The position numbers and the translations under genes are program-made. Positions 1 to 9,600 of a stretch of DNA of 64,000 nucleotides are shown here, in pieces. The notes under the pieces were generated by a model. It was not told the origin of the DNA, made no database searches, and saw nothing but the letters and a program-made list of their open reading frames with translations. The stretch lies in the NCBI GenBank assembly GCA_023423835.1, contig JAFAEW010000043.1:5889-69888 (forward strand), in the 5' to 3' direction. The DNA is from Bacteroidota bacterium. GTDB lineage: Bacteria > Bacteroidota > Bacteroidia > Chitinophagales > Chitinophagaceae. Positions within the stretch are counted from its first letter, which is position 1; each line of letters begins with the position of its first letter.

Positions 1-375
1 CAGTCAAATTACCAGGTAGTGGATAATAGTCCCATCAACGGCAACAGTTTTTACCGTATCGAAGAATATGCGAAAGACGGTACATCGGTGTCATCTGAAA
101 TCAAATCCTTCACTTTCGAATTGCATAAAGTTATTGCCTCCGTATTTCCAAATCCAACTGTAAGTGACGTAAACTTTAAGCTTCAAAATTACGTTGGTAA
201 TGTTACTGCAACCCTTGTAAATATTCAGGGAACGGTTGTGCATCAGCAAAAATTAATGGTTGAATCCGGCGCACCGCAGAAACTTAGTATCAGGTCGAAG
301 CTTCCCTCCGGCACGTATTTTTTAAATCTTACCGGAACCAATTTGTCCCAAAAAATAAAGTTGATAGTTCAATAA
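1..375 (+). CDS. C-terminal part of a T9SS-exported protein (5' end outside window)
   Basis: The reading frame is open from the first base (QSNYQVV...) to a TAA at 373-375, so the true start lies upstream of the window. The visible 124 residues contain a stretch typical of the region before sorting domains (NSFYRIEEYAKDG) and then a type A T9SS sorting domain beginning VFPNPT and ending in a basic-hydrophobic tail (KIKLIVQ). In Bacteroidota such domains direct outer-membrane passage by the type IX system and anchoring or release at the surface. The catalytic or binding part of the protein is not visible, so no function is given. A terminator hairpin follows 20 bp downstream. Confidence 0.85.
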   Translation, partial: QSNYQVVDNSPINGNSFYRIEEYAKDGTSVSSEIKSFTFELHKVIASVFPNPTVSDVNFKLQNYVGNVTATLVNIQGTVVHQQKLMVESGAPQKLSIRSKLPSGTYFLNLTGTNLSQKIKLIVQ

Positions 376-394
376 AAGCAGAATATCCCAACCT

Positions 395-430
395 GAAAGC
401 ACTTTCAAATCTGGAAAGTGCTTTCTTTTT
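395..430 (+). terminator. Rho-independent terminator
   Basis: GAAAGCACTTTC (395-406) pairs with GAAAGTGCTTTC (414-425) across a short loop and is followed by a run of T. It sits just after the stop of the T9SS gene and before the Lgt-family gene, so it most likely ends the upstream transcript. Confidence 0.8.
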
Positions 431-533
431 ATGGCTGGCGGGAAAAAACAGGGCAGAGGATTAATAAGTTTACCGGCGTTATTATTTTGCCGGTTTGATA
501 ATGAGAACCTGAAAATTGTATTTTCACTGCTTT

Positions 534-1715
534 ATGTATCCCAATTTATATTATGCGTTCCAGGAATTATTCGGAATTAGTGTGCCCTTCTTAAAGGCTA
601 TTAATTCCGTTGGTTTTTTTATTGCAATCGCCTTCATTCCCGGAGCATGGATGTGGAAGCGAGAATTGAAGCGAAAAGAAAAACGTGGCGAGCTGACTTA
701 TCGTACCATCACTGTAACCGTTGGTGCACCCGCTCCGCTAAGCCGGTTGCTATTACACTTTATTTTAGGCTTTATTGCGGGATATAAACTGCTTTATCTC
801 GTAGTTCATGGTAATATTATAAACCCCTCAAATTTTATCTTTTCGGCCCAGGGAAGTTTTATTGGCGGCCTTCTCACAGGTTGTATTTCGGCAATTGTTA
901 CATGGTTATCCTCGCGAAGCCAACAATTGGCAGAACCCGTGCAGCAGACGGTAAAAATATGGCCGCATGAATGTGTGCCCGCGGGAATTATCGTTGCCGG
1001 AATCGCGGGTGTCATTGGGGCGAAAATTTTTGGCATTGCTGAAAATTGGAGCTCGTTTATTAAGGCACCTCTGCAGAATCTTTTTTCGTCAAAAGGGTTT
1101 GCTTTTTTAGGGGGATTGATTGTTGCCACCTTTGCGATGTGGTGGTACCATTACAAATGGAAATATCAGCGAATGCAGATGGCCGATGCCCTCGCTCCCT
1201 CGCTTTTACTGAGTTATTCCTTAGGCCGCCTGGGATGTCAGATTGGAGGAGACGGGGACTGGGGAATTACCAATCCGCTTCCCAACCCTTATTCCCTGCT
1301 GCCGGATTGGCTCTGGTCTTATGATTATCCTCATAACGTAGCAAGAATGGGCATTTATATGAAAGACTGCAGTTGGGATGATTTCTGTTATCGGCTGCCG
1401 GTTCCGGTATATCCCACACCCCTTTATGAGTTGATCGCGGGCATGGTTTTATTCTTCATTTTGTTACTTATCCGGAAAAAAATTAAGTTGGCCGGCCGCA
1501 CCTCTGCGTTTTACCTGATGTTTTGCGGAACAGAACGGTTTTTTATTGAAAAGATACGGGTTGATATCCGGTATTCCATCTTTGGTTTTCATCCTACACA
1601 GGCAGAAATTTTATCCGTTGTTTTATTCGTCGCCGGACTTATTCTTTATTTCGTTGCCCCGCATCTTAATGCCAACCGGCACCTGATACGGGACAACACC
1701 ACCACCCGGTCTTAA
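534..1715 (+). CDS. Prolipoprotein diacylglyceryl transferase (Lgt) family membrane protein
   Basis: A 393-residue multi-pass membrane protein with several hydrophobic segments. Lgt transfers diacylglycerol from phosphatidylglycerol to the lipobox cysteine of prelipoproteins. The family signature region is recognisable but altered: GRLGCQIGGDGDWG at residues 231-244, where canonical Lgt has a GRxGNFxNxE-type motif. A later YPTPLYE segment and the C-terminal membrane helices also fit. At 393 residues it is longer than typical Lgt (about 260-300), and it may be an Lgt-like paralogue rather than the housekeeping enzyme. The ATG at 534 is preferred to an in-frame TTG at 516. Its stop codon overlaps the stop of the convergent SusC gene by 4 bp (TTAA). 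Confidence 0.75.
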   Translation: MYPNLYYAFQELFGISVPFLKAINSVGFFIAIAFIPGAWMWKRELKRKEKRGELTYRTITVTVGAPAPLSRLLLHFILGFIAGYKLLYLVVHGNIINPSNFIFSAQGSFIGGLLTGCISAIVTWLSSRSQQLAEPVQQTVKIWPHECVPAGIIVAGIAGVIGAKIFGIAENWSSFIKAPLQNLFSSKGFAFLGGLIVATFAMWWYHYKWKYQRMQMADALAPSLLLSYSLGRLGCQIGGDGDWGITNPLPNPYSLLPDWLWSYDYPHNVARMGIYMKDCSWDDFCYRLPVPVYPTPLYELIAGMVLFFILLLIRKKIKLAGRTSAFYLMFCGTERFFIEKIRVDIRYSIFGFHPTQAEILSVVLFVAGLILYFVAPHLNANRHLIRDNTTTRS

Positions 1716-4700
1716 AATCCGACTTGTATTCCCACATTGATTACACGCTGATTAAGATAGGCGTCACCGGCGGTATTGGAAGCAACTTCCGGATCCTGCT
1801 GATAAAGCTTGAAATTGGTCCACGTAATCAAGTTATACCCACTCAGGTAGAAACGCGCATTATTGATTTTAAACGGTAATAGCTTGGATGGCAAACTATA
1901 ACTGATATCCACGGTCTTAAGTCTCACATACATCGCATTAATCAACCAAAAGTCTGACGGATAAGCCGATGGGCTGCTCTCGTAGGACGCATTTGAGCTA
2001 AGTCGCGGAAATTTTGCTCCTGCAGCGTTTTCTTCTGTCCATCTTTGTTCATGAATCGGTTGCCATTGGCTTTGGAACGGTTGTATCCCGATGCCCTGGA
2101 TGGCGAAACTATAATTAAAGGCGCCCTGAAATAGCAGGCTTACATCCAGTCCCTTGTAATGCAGTCCGAGCGTAAGTCCGGCGCTTGTATTAGGTATATT
2201 AGGTTTGCCGATCGGGCCCTGGTCGCGTTCATCAATTATGCCGTCGCCATTCAGATCTTTATATTTCAGGTCCCCGGGTTTGATCATGGCCGGATCTATG
2301 GCCGGTTTAGCACTCTTTTGGATATCTTCTTCACTTTCATAAAAACCGATGGTGGTGTATCCGAAGGGTTGATCAATCGGGTGTCCTGTACGCGCCAGCC
2401 AGGGATAAGCCGGAGACGGTTCGTCTTCATAGACTATCCTGTTTTTGGCATAGGAAAATACTCCGGTGATATCATAGGCCAGGTTACCAATTTTATTTTG
2501 GAATCGGATCGAGCCCTCAAATCCATGATTCCGTACTGAAGCAAGGTTCTCACGGGCAAAACCAACGCCAAGGATATTAGAAATAGATCCCGGATAAAAA
2601 AGCTGATCATACCTGAATTCATTGAAATAATCGACAGTTATTGCAATTCTATCTTTCATGATGTTCAGATCGAGGCCAATGTCCTTCTTTCTTGCTTTTT
2701 CCCAGGTGATATTAGAATTGCCGAGACCACCTTCGTATAATCCCTGCACGGTATTAGGAGTAGTGCCAAAGTAATAGAATCCGTTTCTCACATATACCTG
2801 CTGATAGAGGTAACGGTTGTCGATCACGGCATCCGATCCCACGAGTCCGTAGGATGCGCGTATCTTAAAAAGCTGGATATTTGGAAAAGCTTCTTTGAAA
2901 AAATCTTCGCCTGCCATATTCCATCCTATACTGCCCGCAGGAAACAATCCGTATCTGTGCCCGCTGCCGAAACGATCAGACCCATTGTAACCGGCATTGA
3001 AATCGATTAAATATTTACTCTTGTAATCGTATCCCAGTTTAAACGTATAGCCTCTCAATTTCTGAGGAACATCGAGCGAATACGCAAACGGATTTTTGGT
3101 GCTGTAATTTTCCTGGTTAAACAATGCCAGTGAGTAAAAGTGGTGATCGCCAAAAGTTCTGTCATAATTTATAAATCCCTGGATATTCACGCGCCGGTCG
3201 TATAAATTATTACTGCCGCTCAATGCAAATGGAGAAAGGTTGTAATGACCATTCTTGTCGAGTGTATACTGGCCGGTGGAGTCATAATGGAAAGCCGGCG
3301 GCGTTTCACCCCTTGATTGGGTACGTGTAATGTCATTGGTTCCTGCATAAGCAAAACGCAATTCTGCAGACAAACCTTTTGTAATAAAATCCAGTTGTTG
3401 TTTTGCATTGAGGAGTGTATTGAAATCAGTTCTGCTGTTTCTTGAATAACCCATAGTAGCCAGCCTTGCATTAATGGTGGGTACATTTGTGAGGTTTGGA
3501 CCGAAGGCATAGGCATAGCTTCCATCAGGATTTAAGGCAGGAGCTGCAAAAGGCGTGATGATGCTGTAATTATAAATTTCAGACATGACACTGCTTGCTG
3601 AAGTATTGGGATAGATCAGCGGATTATTAATCTGTCCGAATCTTCCCGAAACATCAAAGCGCAGTTTCAGCGTGCTGGTTACCTGAATATCGAGATTACT
3701 TCTGAAGTTATAACGATGATAGAAATACTGATTATCCACGCCTTCATTTCTTGGATCCGAAAAATGCTTCAGGTTTCCGTTTTGCGTAAAGGCACCGACG
3801 GAAATAAAGTATTTGATGTTGTCTGTGCCACCTGAGATATCGATATTCGTATTAGCCTGCATCGAGAAATCTTTGAAAACAACGTTATACCAGTTGACAT
3901 CCGGATATAAGTAGGGTTTTTGCTGAGACTGATACATATCGAGTTGATACTGGCTAAACTGTGGCTGTAAGCCGTCATTGATCAATGCTTCATTTACCAA
4001 GGAAGCAGATTGGTAAGCGTTTAAAAATTTTGGCTTCCGGGTGGGAGCATTCATGCCGGTTTCTACGCGAAGGTTTACCTGGGGAAGTCCTGATGCACCT
4101 CTACGGGTTTTAACGATCAAAACACCGTTTGCTCCTTTGATTCCGTACACAGCGGTCGTAGAAGCATCTTTTAATATTGAAATACTTTCAATTTCGTTTA
4201 CGTTTATCTGCGATAATTGTTCATAAGTGTACTCAATATCATCCACTATTATCAGCGGCCGGTTTCCGGCCGGATTCAATGAGCTAACGCCGCGTATAAA
4301 GAAGTCAGAGGCATCTCTTCCCGGCTGCCCGCCGCGCTGAACGGAAAAAAAGCCCGGCAATTTTCCCTGAAGGGTATTTTGAACACTGGCAGTCGGCACC
4401 CGACGGATAGCATCGCCTGAGATGGCACTCACCGCACCTGTATTGGTAACCCGTTTTTTAGTGCCGTAACCTACAACCACTACTGAATTCAGTCCTTGAA
4501 CATCGGCCTGCATCAATACATCGACGGTTGTTTGTCCGCCGGCGAGTTTCACTTCCTGGCTCTCAAAACCCAGACTGTTAACAACAAGCGTGCGTGTATT
4601 ACCACGAAGAGTAAGTTTGAAATGTCCGTTTTCATCGGTAATTGTTCCATTTGTTGAAAGGCCTTTTTCCACAACCGAAGCGGCAGAAAGCGGACCGTTC

Positions 4701-4789
4701 TCATCTTTCACAGTGCCGGTAATTGTCTGAGCGTGTAGCGCAACGGCGGAAGCGAGGATAAGGAAAAATATGGTAAATCGTTTCATCAT
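1712..4789 (-). CDS. SusC/RagA-family TonB-linked outer membrane protein (SusC-2)
   Basis: A 1025-residue outer-membrane transporter. In order: signal peptide (about 1-21, ending ALHAQ), a CarboxypepD_reg-like domain (about 23-95, ITGTVKDENG), the SusC hallmark VVVVGYGTKKR at 103-113, a plug domain (ASVQNTLQGKLPG and LIIVDDIEY stretches), and a beta-barrel ending in a terminal Phe. SusC proteins import oligosaccharides captured by a SusD lipoprotein, powered by TonB-ExbBD. It is the last gene of the minus-strand PUL operon, 28 bp after a SusD gene, and no SusD follows it. There is no STN domain, so it is not expected to signal to an anti-sigma factor. Substrate is inferred only from the mannosidases in the locus. 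Confidence 0.93.
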   Translation of the reverse strand: MMKRFTIFFLILASAVALHAQTITGTVKDENGPLSAASVVEKGLSTNGTITDENGHFKLTLRGNTRTLVVNSLGFESQEVKLAGGQTTVDVLMQADVQGLNSVVVVGYGTKKRVTNTGAVSAISGDAIRRVPTASVQNTLQGKLPGFFSVQRGGQPGRDASDFFIRGVSSLNPAGNRPLIIVDDIEYTYEQLSQINVNEIESISILKDASTTAVYGIKGANGVLIVKTRRGASGLPQVNLRVETGMNAPTRKPKFLNAYQSASLVNEALINDGLQPQFSQYQLDMYQSQQKPYLYPDVNWYNVVFKDFSMQANTNIDISGGTDNIKYFISVGAFTQNGNLKHFSDPRNEGVDNQYFYHRYNFRSNLDIQVTSTLKLRFDVSGRFGQINNPLIYPNTSASSVMSEIYNYSIITPFAAPALNPDGSYAYAFGPNLTNVPTINARLATMGYSRNSRTDFNTLLNAKQQLDFITKGLSAELRFAYAGTNDITRTQSRGETPPAFHYDSTGQYTLDKNGHYNLSPFALSGSNNLYDRRVNIQGFINYDRTFGDHHFYSLALFNQENYSTKNPFAYSLDVPQKLRGYTFKLGYDYKSKYLIDFNAGYNGSDRFGSGHRYGLFPAGSIGWNMAGEDFFKEAFPNIQLFKIRASYGLVGSDAVIDNRYLYQQVYVRNGFYYFGTTPNTVQGLYEGGLGNSNITWEKARKKDIGLDLNIMKDRIAITVDYFNEFRYDQLFYPGSISNILGVGFARENLASVRNHGFEGSIRFQNKIGNLAYDITGVFSYAKNRIVYEDEPSPAYPWLARTGHPIDQPFGYTTIGFYESEEDIQKSAKPAIDPAMIKPGDLKYKDLNGDGIIDERDQGPIGKPNIPNTSAGLTLGLHYKGLDVSLLFQGAFNYSFAIQGIGIQPFQSQWQPIHEQRWTEENAAGAKFPRLSSNASYESSPSAYPSDFWLINAMYVRLKTVDISYSLPSKLLPFKINNARFYLSGYNLITWTNFKLYQQDPEVASNTAGDAYLNQRVINVGIQVGF

Positions 4790-4817
4790 AATTATTTAAT
4801 CGGATTTAAAAAATTAA

Positions 4818-6482
4818 TTACCATCCGGGATTTTGACGCATGTTTACATTACTTACTACTTCATTATAGGGGATGGGATAGAAATACATTTTGCTTTCAT
4901 CGAATGCCGTGTTTAGCACCGGCACCACATTATACAGGTAACCTGTTGGCGTTTTTGTAATGCTGATACCGTGCAATGAACCTGCGTTGTATACTTCGCC
5001 CGCTATCTTCCATCTTCTTATATCCCAGTAACGTTGTTCTTCAAAAGCCATCTCTTTTCGTCTTTCATTACGGATTACCTGCTGTAGAGAATCTTTGGAT
5101 ATATTCCTGTCTAATGTGTAGGGATTTAATCCTGCGCGGTTGCGAATGGCTTCCACTGCCTGAAATACTTCCTCTGTTGGACCTGCATAGGCGTTGGATG
5201 CCTCCGCGAAATTCAACAAAACCTCTGCATACCGGAAGTAGATCCAGTCATGGAAGTGATTTTCATAAGTTGTGGCATTTTCGAAATTTCCCAGAAATTT
5301 CCTCATGTAATAGCCGGTCTGGGTTTGCATGGTTGTGCCACCCGGTCTGTTAACTCCGCCGTTATAGGTTTGTAGGGGAACGCCCAGCCATTGTGCTCCG
5401 TTGTATAAAACAGTATAGGATAACCGGGGATCACGATTCAAGTAAGGCTCAGCAGGATCATATCCTGAAGCAGGATCGGTTATCGGCAATCCGTTACTCA
5501 TTCCATAGGCATCTACCAATTCCTGTGTAGGACTGGTATTACCCGCAGCCGGCGCCGTAGAATAATTGATCGGGCCGTTTTGGGTTTCGAGGAATGTGCC
5601 GGTAGTATTCGTTTTGGCAAAAATCACTTCTACGCTTTTTTCAGTGATGAAAGTGTTTTTAAAATCCGTTTCAAGCTGATAGTGACCTTCGTCCATGATC
5701 TCGCGAGCTGCATCGGCCGCTTTTTTCCAGCGGTTTGCATCATAGCTCGTATAGCCGTTAAGCGAATCGCCGATGTTGCCGCCATTAAACAACGGACTGG
5801 CTGCATAGAGTAATACGCGGGCTTTCAAGGCGCGGGCTCCGTCTTTTGTCCATCTTCCATAATTGCTGTTATCCACCGGATCATCACGCAAACTGTCCGC
5901 TGCCCGGTCACATTCAGCGACAATATAATTGATGCAGGTTTCGAATGAGCTGCGCGGAACCTGCACATCATCATTCAGATTTTTTACTGAATCGCCCAGC
6001 AAAGGGACGCCGCCGTACCGTTTTACCAGCTCAAAATAGAAAAATGCTCTTAGTATCCGGGCTTCTCCAAACCAGGATCGCCGTTCATAAAGATTCTTTA
6101 AAGGCACCTTTCCGAAATTGGCAAGAAAGTCGGTCGCTTTTCGGATAGAAGCATATCCGGTTACCCAAAGGTCATCAGGATTATTGAAGATGGTGACCCC
6201 ATTCGTTGCCAATAGGGTGATCGGTGCAGCACTCGTTTTGGATGTAACCGCATCATCAGAACCGGCATCTAAGAAATCTCTGCTTATCCTGTTTTGACCA
6301 TCGGGAAGAGAGGCATAAATTGAAAAAAGAAACTGACTTGCATATACACCATTGGAATCTTTAGTATCCCAGATGTAATCGCCTGTTACCGCTTCTACCG
6401 GCACCGGTTCATAATACTTCTTGCACGAAGCCAACAGCATGATTCCTGCAGAGACTCCGGCTAATAATAATACTGTTCGCAT
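4818..6482 (-). CDS. RagB/SusD-family nutrient uptake lipoprotein (SusD-2)
   Basis: A 554-residue surface lipoprotein with a lipoprotein signal peptide ending LLASC. It carries typical SusD features: N-terminal helical TPR-like region, a middle stretch with ARVLLYAASPLFNGG, and a C-terminal RNERRKEMAFEEQRYWDIRR motif. SusD proteins form a lid on their SusC partner and bind glycan. The gene begins 39 bp after the SusC-1 stop, the usual SusC-then-SusD order, so SusC-1 is the likely partner. SusC-2 follows 28 bp later. The ATG at 6482 was chosen over a TTG six codons upstream because it gives a compact lipoprotein signal. Confidence 0.93.
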   Translation of the reverse strand: MRTVLLLAGVSAGIMLLASCKKYYEPVPVEAVTGDYIWDTKDSNGVYASQFLFSIYASLPDGQNRISRDFLDAGSDDAVTSKTSAAPITLLATNGVTIFNNPDDLWVTGYASIRKATDFLANFGKVPLKNLYERRSWFGEARILRAFFYFELVKRYGGVPLLGDSVKNLNDDVQVPRSSFETCINYIVAECDRAADSLRDDPVDNSNYGRWTKDGARALKARVLLYAASPLFNGGNIGDSLNGYTSYDANRWKKAADAAREIMDEGHYQLETDFKNTFITEKSVEVIFAKTNTTGTFLETQNGPINYSTAPAAGNTSPTQELVDAYGMSNGLPITDPASGYDPAEPYLNRDPRLSYTVLYNGAQWLGVPLQTYNGGVNRPGGTTMQTQTGYYMRKFLGNFENATTYENHFHDWIYFRYAEVLLNFAEASNAYAGPTEEVFQAVEAIRNRAGLNPYTLDRNISKDSLQQVIRNERRKEMAFEEQRYWDIRRWKIAGEVYNAGSLHGISITKTPTGYLYNVVPVLNTAFDESKMYFYPIPYNEVVSNVNMRQNPGW

Positions 6483-6521
6483 AATATTGTTGTTAGTCAA
6501 ACCTTAGATGTTCAAATTCAC

Positions 6522-9500
6522 TTAAAATTTTACATTCACTCCAAAATTTATAACCCGTTGAATCGGATAAACCTGCCCATAGACTTCCGGATCTACCCGG
6601 TCAAAAGCCGCTTTTGTAAACAGGTTTAGCCCGTTTGCAAAAAAGCGTACGGAGGATATTTTTAACCGGTTGGTGAATTTAAACGGCACCGTGTAGCCCA
6701 CTTCTGCATTTTTGATTCTGAAATAATCTCCTGATCGTACCCAATAGGAGCTTTCAATGTCATTGTTGATATTGATACCCGGAGTCAGCCGGGGATAAGT
6801 GGCGGTTTCTGCCGTCTCGGGCGTCCAACGTCCCACTATATAGCTGTAGGCCTGTTGAGAACCGAGCCCAAAGGAAAAATCATTCCACACATAGGTACGG
6901 TTGCTAATGCCCTGCAATAAAACCTGTATATCAAATCCTTTAAAACTGAAACCTGCATTAAGTCCATAATAGATCAGAGGTTTCTTTGTGCCGATGGCTA
7001 CCTGATCGTATTGGTTAATGGTTCCGTCGCCGTTTTGATCAACGTATTTTATATCACCTGGTTGTAAGGTATAGCCTGCTATATGGGCACTGTTTTCTGC
7101 CTCCTGCTGCGTTTGAATCAAACCTTCTGCTTCGTAGCCAAACAACATCCCTACAGGTTGTCCTGTGCGGCGGTTCCAATCGTATTTCTGTTCAATCTCA
7201 TCTGCGAAAAGAACCTTCGTTTTTTCCGCCGATATATTTCCCGTAAGGAAATAATGGAAGTCTCTGAAATTATTTTGATAGGAAGCCGAAAACTCAAAGC
7301 CGCTATACCTGTTAATGCCGAGATTTTCGAGTGGATAAGCCAGGCCGATCAGCGAGGGCTGTTTTCCGCGGAATTGAAGCAGATCGTAATACCGGTTGAT
7401 ATAATAATCGGCGGTAAACCGTAGCTTATCGGTAAATAAACCCACATCAATGCCTGCATTAAATTTTAGTGCTTTTTCCCACGTAATTTCAGGATTTGCA
7501 AGTATGGTTTGTTGCGCTATTCCCTGAGAGGAACGACTGATACTTATTGGATAGGTAGGATTTACGATATTTATTCTGAACGATTCGCGCCAACTATAAT
7601 ATCCTACATTGTCATTCCCGGTTTTGCCGTAAGTAGCACGAAGTTTTAAGTTATTGATCCAATGGAGATTCGGATTTTCCTTTATGAAATTTTCCTGTGC
7701 AAGATTCCATCCGAGACCGGCGGCATAGAATAGCCCGAAATGATGGCCGGGCGGATAACGGTCATTTCCACTGTAATTCAAAGCTATTTCAGCAAAATAT
7801 TTCCTCTCAAAATCGTAGGCGGCGGTGGCTGCAATATTGTGATTGGTTTCGGGCAGATCATAGTTAAATATGCTTTCGTATTGGTCGTAAAAAAGTTGAG
7901 CGTTTAAGTTGTGCTTGCCGATTTGGCGTGTATAACCGAGGGCCGCCTGCAAGTACCAATATTGTGCACTATAAGTAAGGTTAAATATATTGGTCTGATC
8001 TGATATGGCGCCATATCTGCTGTAAATGGAGTCTCCGGCTGAGCCAACCGACAATTTATAAGATGGAACTCCGGCCGACCGGTTTACCATGTTGGAAGAA
8101 TAAACAGACACATTTGATTGCGCCTTCGCCCACATCCCTTTTACGAAGCGGTCGAGATTATAGTTCAGATTTAAGTTGGCAAATATATCACGGGTATAAT
8201 CCTGCTGATATCCGGAACTGGTGAGTAAGGCATAAAGGTTATTGGGATAGGATTGGGTGCCGCCGAATGATCCGTTGGGATTATTAACGGGATATGCATT
8301 ATTTGGAGTTGAATACATGCCGCTTATTATCCGGTCGGTAGTGCCTCCCGGTTGCTGTCCGTCCTGCACCCTCGCGTAAATCTGTAACTTGGTGGTAAAC
8401 TCCTTTGTTACATTTACATCGATCGTCGAATTAATCGAATACCGTTTGATCGTTGCATTGGTTTCGTAAGCGGGGTTACTGCCTTTAAACAATCCCTCCT
8501 GGTCCAGGTAGTTGATGCCCACCGTATAGCGGGCAGCCATTCCCCCACCCGAAACATTAAGGCTGTAGCGGCTAATCGTCGAATTTTTTTTCAAAAGCGT
8601 ATTAAACCAATTGACATCAGGATGACCATACGGATCGGTTCCACGCCGATAAGCTTCAAAATCTTCATACGTATAGGCTAAGGGATTCCCTTCGTTTGAT
8701 TGCGCCTCATTAAACAGGTAGGCAAACTGATAGGAAGGCAGCGGGTCGGGCAGGCCGAGAGCGGTTTGTATTCCCGTTTGCGCCGTTAAGGAAACGTGTG
8801 GCGCTCCTTCGGTTGGTTTTTTTGTGGTAATGAGAACTACACCTCTTGAGCTTCGCTGCCCCAAAAGAATCGTGGACAAAGCGTCCTTTAAGACCGATAT
8901 AGACTCAATGTTTTCCGGATCGATAGTATAGATATTTCTTTGAACGCCGTCAACTAAAGTCACCGGGGTTTGGCCGCGAAGCTTCAAAATGAATTCTGTA
9001 TTATCATTCGGTCCTTTAGCACCTATTGTTCCTGCCTGCGGGTAATACAAGCCATCTACATCCTGAGATAACAAGACGCTATTGTTAGTTGCCGTCCATC
9101 CTCTTGTTTGCTGAGAATACAAACCTGGCAGGCGACCTGCAAGTGCATAGGCAGAAGTGGGTCCGGGAGTGGTAATAAGCTGGGGGGTATAAATAGTGGA
9201 AACAGCTCCTAAAATTTTACCCGCATCTTTTTCCCCGTACAGAACATCGACCTTTTCCGGCTGGATGAGATTGCTCTTTTCCAATTGTATGATCAGCGGC
9301 GTAGCACCGCCAGCAATCTTTACTTCCACTGTCTTAAATCCCCGGGAACTGATAACCAGAACGTCGCCTGTGGTTGCATCTATCCGAAATCCGCCCTCCA
9401 CGCCTGTTTTGGTGGAAGTCTGCCCGTCTTTCAATTCAATGACCACTTCGCTTAATCCCTGTCCATACTCGTCCACCACTGTTCCTGAAATGTTTTGGCG

Positions 9501-9563
9501 CTGCCCGAAACCCTGAAGCGAAGCCCCCAATAGCAGCATTCCAATCCATAAAAATCTTCTCAT
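6522..9563 (-). CDS. SusC/RagA-family TonB-linked outer membrane protein (SusC-1, divergent plug)
   Basis: A 1013-residue outer-membrane transporter with signal peptide (about 1-20), CarboxypepD_reg-like domain (about 24-95, ISGTVVDEYG), plug and beta-barrel ending in VNVKF. The plug contains the family stretch PENIESISVLKDA and a following RSSRGVVLITTKK. The usual SusC signature VVVVGYG is missing; the corresponding region (about 104-117) reads KVDVLYGEKDAGKI. This divergent subgroup is found among Bacteroidota SusC proteins, but coupling to TonB may differ. It lies 37 bp after the DUF4961-like gene and 39 bp before SusD-2. No STN domain is present. Confidence 0.92.
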   Translation of the reverse strand: MRRFLWIGMLLLGASLQGFGQRQNISGTVVDEYGQGLSEVVIELKDGQTSTKTGVEGGFRIDATTGDVLVISSRGFKTVEVKIAGGATPLIIQLEKSNLIQPEKVDVLYGEKDAGKILGAVSTIYTPQLITTPGPTSAYALAGRLPGLYSQQTRGWTATNNSVLLSQDVDGLYYPQAGTIGAKGPNDNTEFILKLRGQTPVTLVDGVQRNIYTIDPENIESISVLKDALSTILLGQRSSRGVVLITTKKPTEGAPHVSLTAQTGIQTALGLPDPLPSYQFAYLFNEAQSNEGNPLAYTYEDFEAYRRGTDPYGHPDVNWFNTLLKKNSTISRYSLNVSGGGMAARYTVGINYLDQEGLFKGSNPAYETNATIKRYSINSTIDVNVTKEFTTKLQIYARVQDGQQPGGTTDRIISGMYSTPNNAYPVNNPNGSFGGTQSYPNNLYALLTSSGYQQDYTRDIFANLNLNYNLDRFVKGMWAKAQSNVSVYSSNMVNRSAGVPSYKLSVGSAGDSIYSRYGAISDQTNIFNLTYSAQYWYLQAALGYTRQIGKHNLNAQLFYDQYESIFNYDLPETNHNIAATAAYDFERKYFAEIALNYSGNDRYPPGHHFGLFYAAGLGWNLAQENFIKENPNLHWINNLKLRATYGKTGNDNVGYYSWRESFRINIVNPTYPISISRSSQGIAQQTILANPEITWEKALKFNAGIDVGLFTDKLRFTADYYINRYYDLLQFRGKQPSLIGLAYPLENLGINRYSGFEFSASYQNNFRDFHYFLTGNISAEKTKVLFADEIEQKYDWNRRTGQPVGMLFGYEAEGLIQTQQEAENSAHIAGYTLQPGDIKYVDQNGDGTINQYDQVAIGTKKPLIYYGLNAGFSFKGFDIQVLLQGISNRTYVWNDFSFGLGSQQAYSYIVGRWTPETAETATYPRLTPGININNDIESSYWVRSGDYFRIKNAEVGYTVPFKFTNRLKISSVRFFANGLNLFTKAAFDRVDPEVYGQVYPIQRVINFGVNVKF

Positions 9564-9600
9564 ATAGTAAATGTTTTACGGTATCTGTTGAACGAATTTT

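Noticed and set aside
490..527. TTTG...TATTTTCA upstream of the Lgt-family gene as a promoter
   Set aside because: The spacing is close, but the -7 element misses the final TG, so support is too weak.
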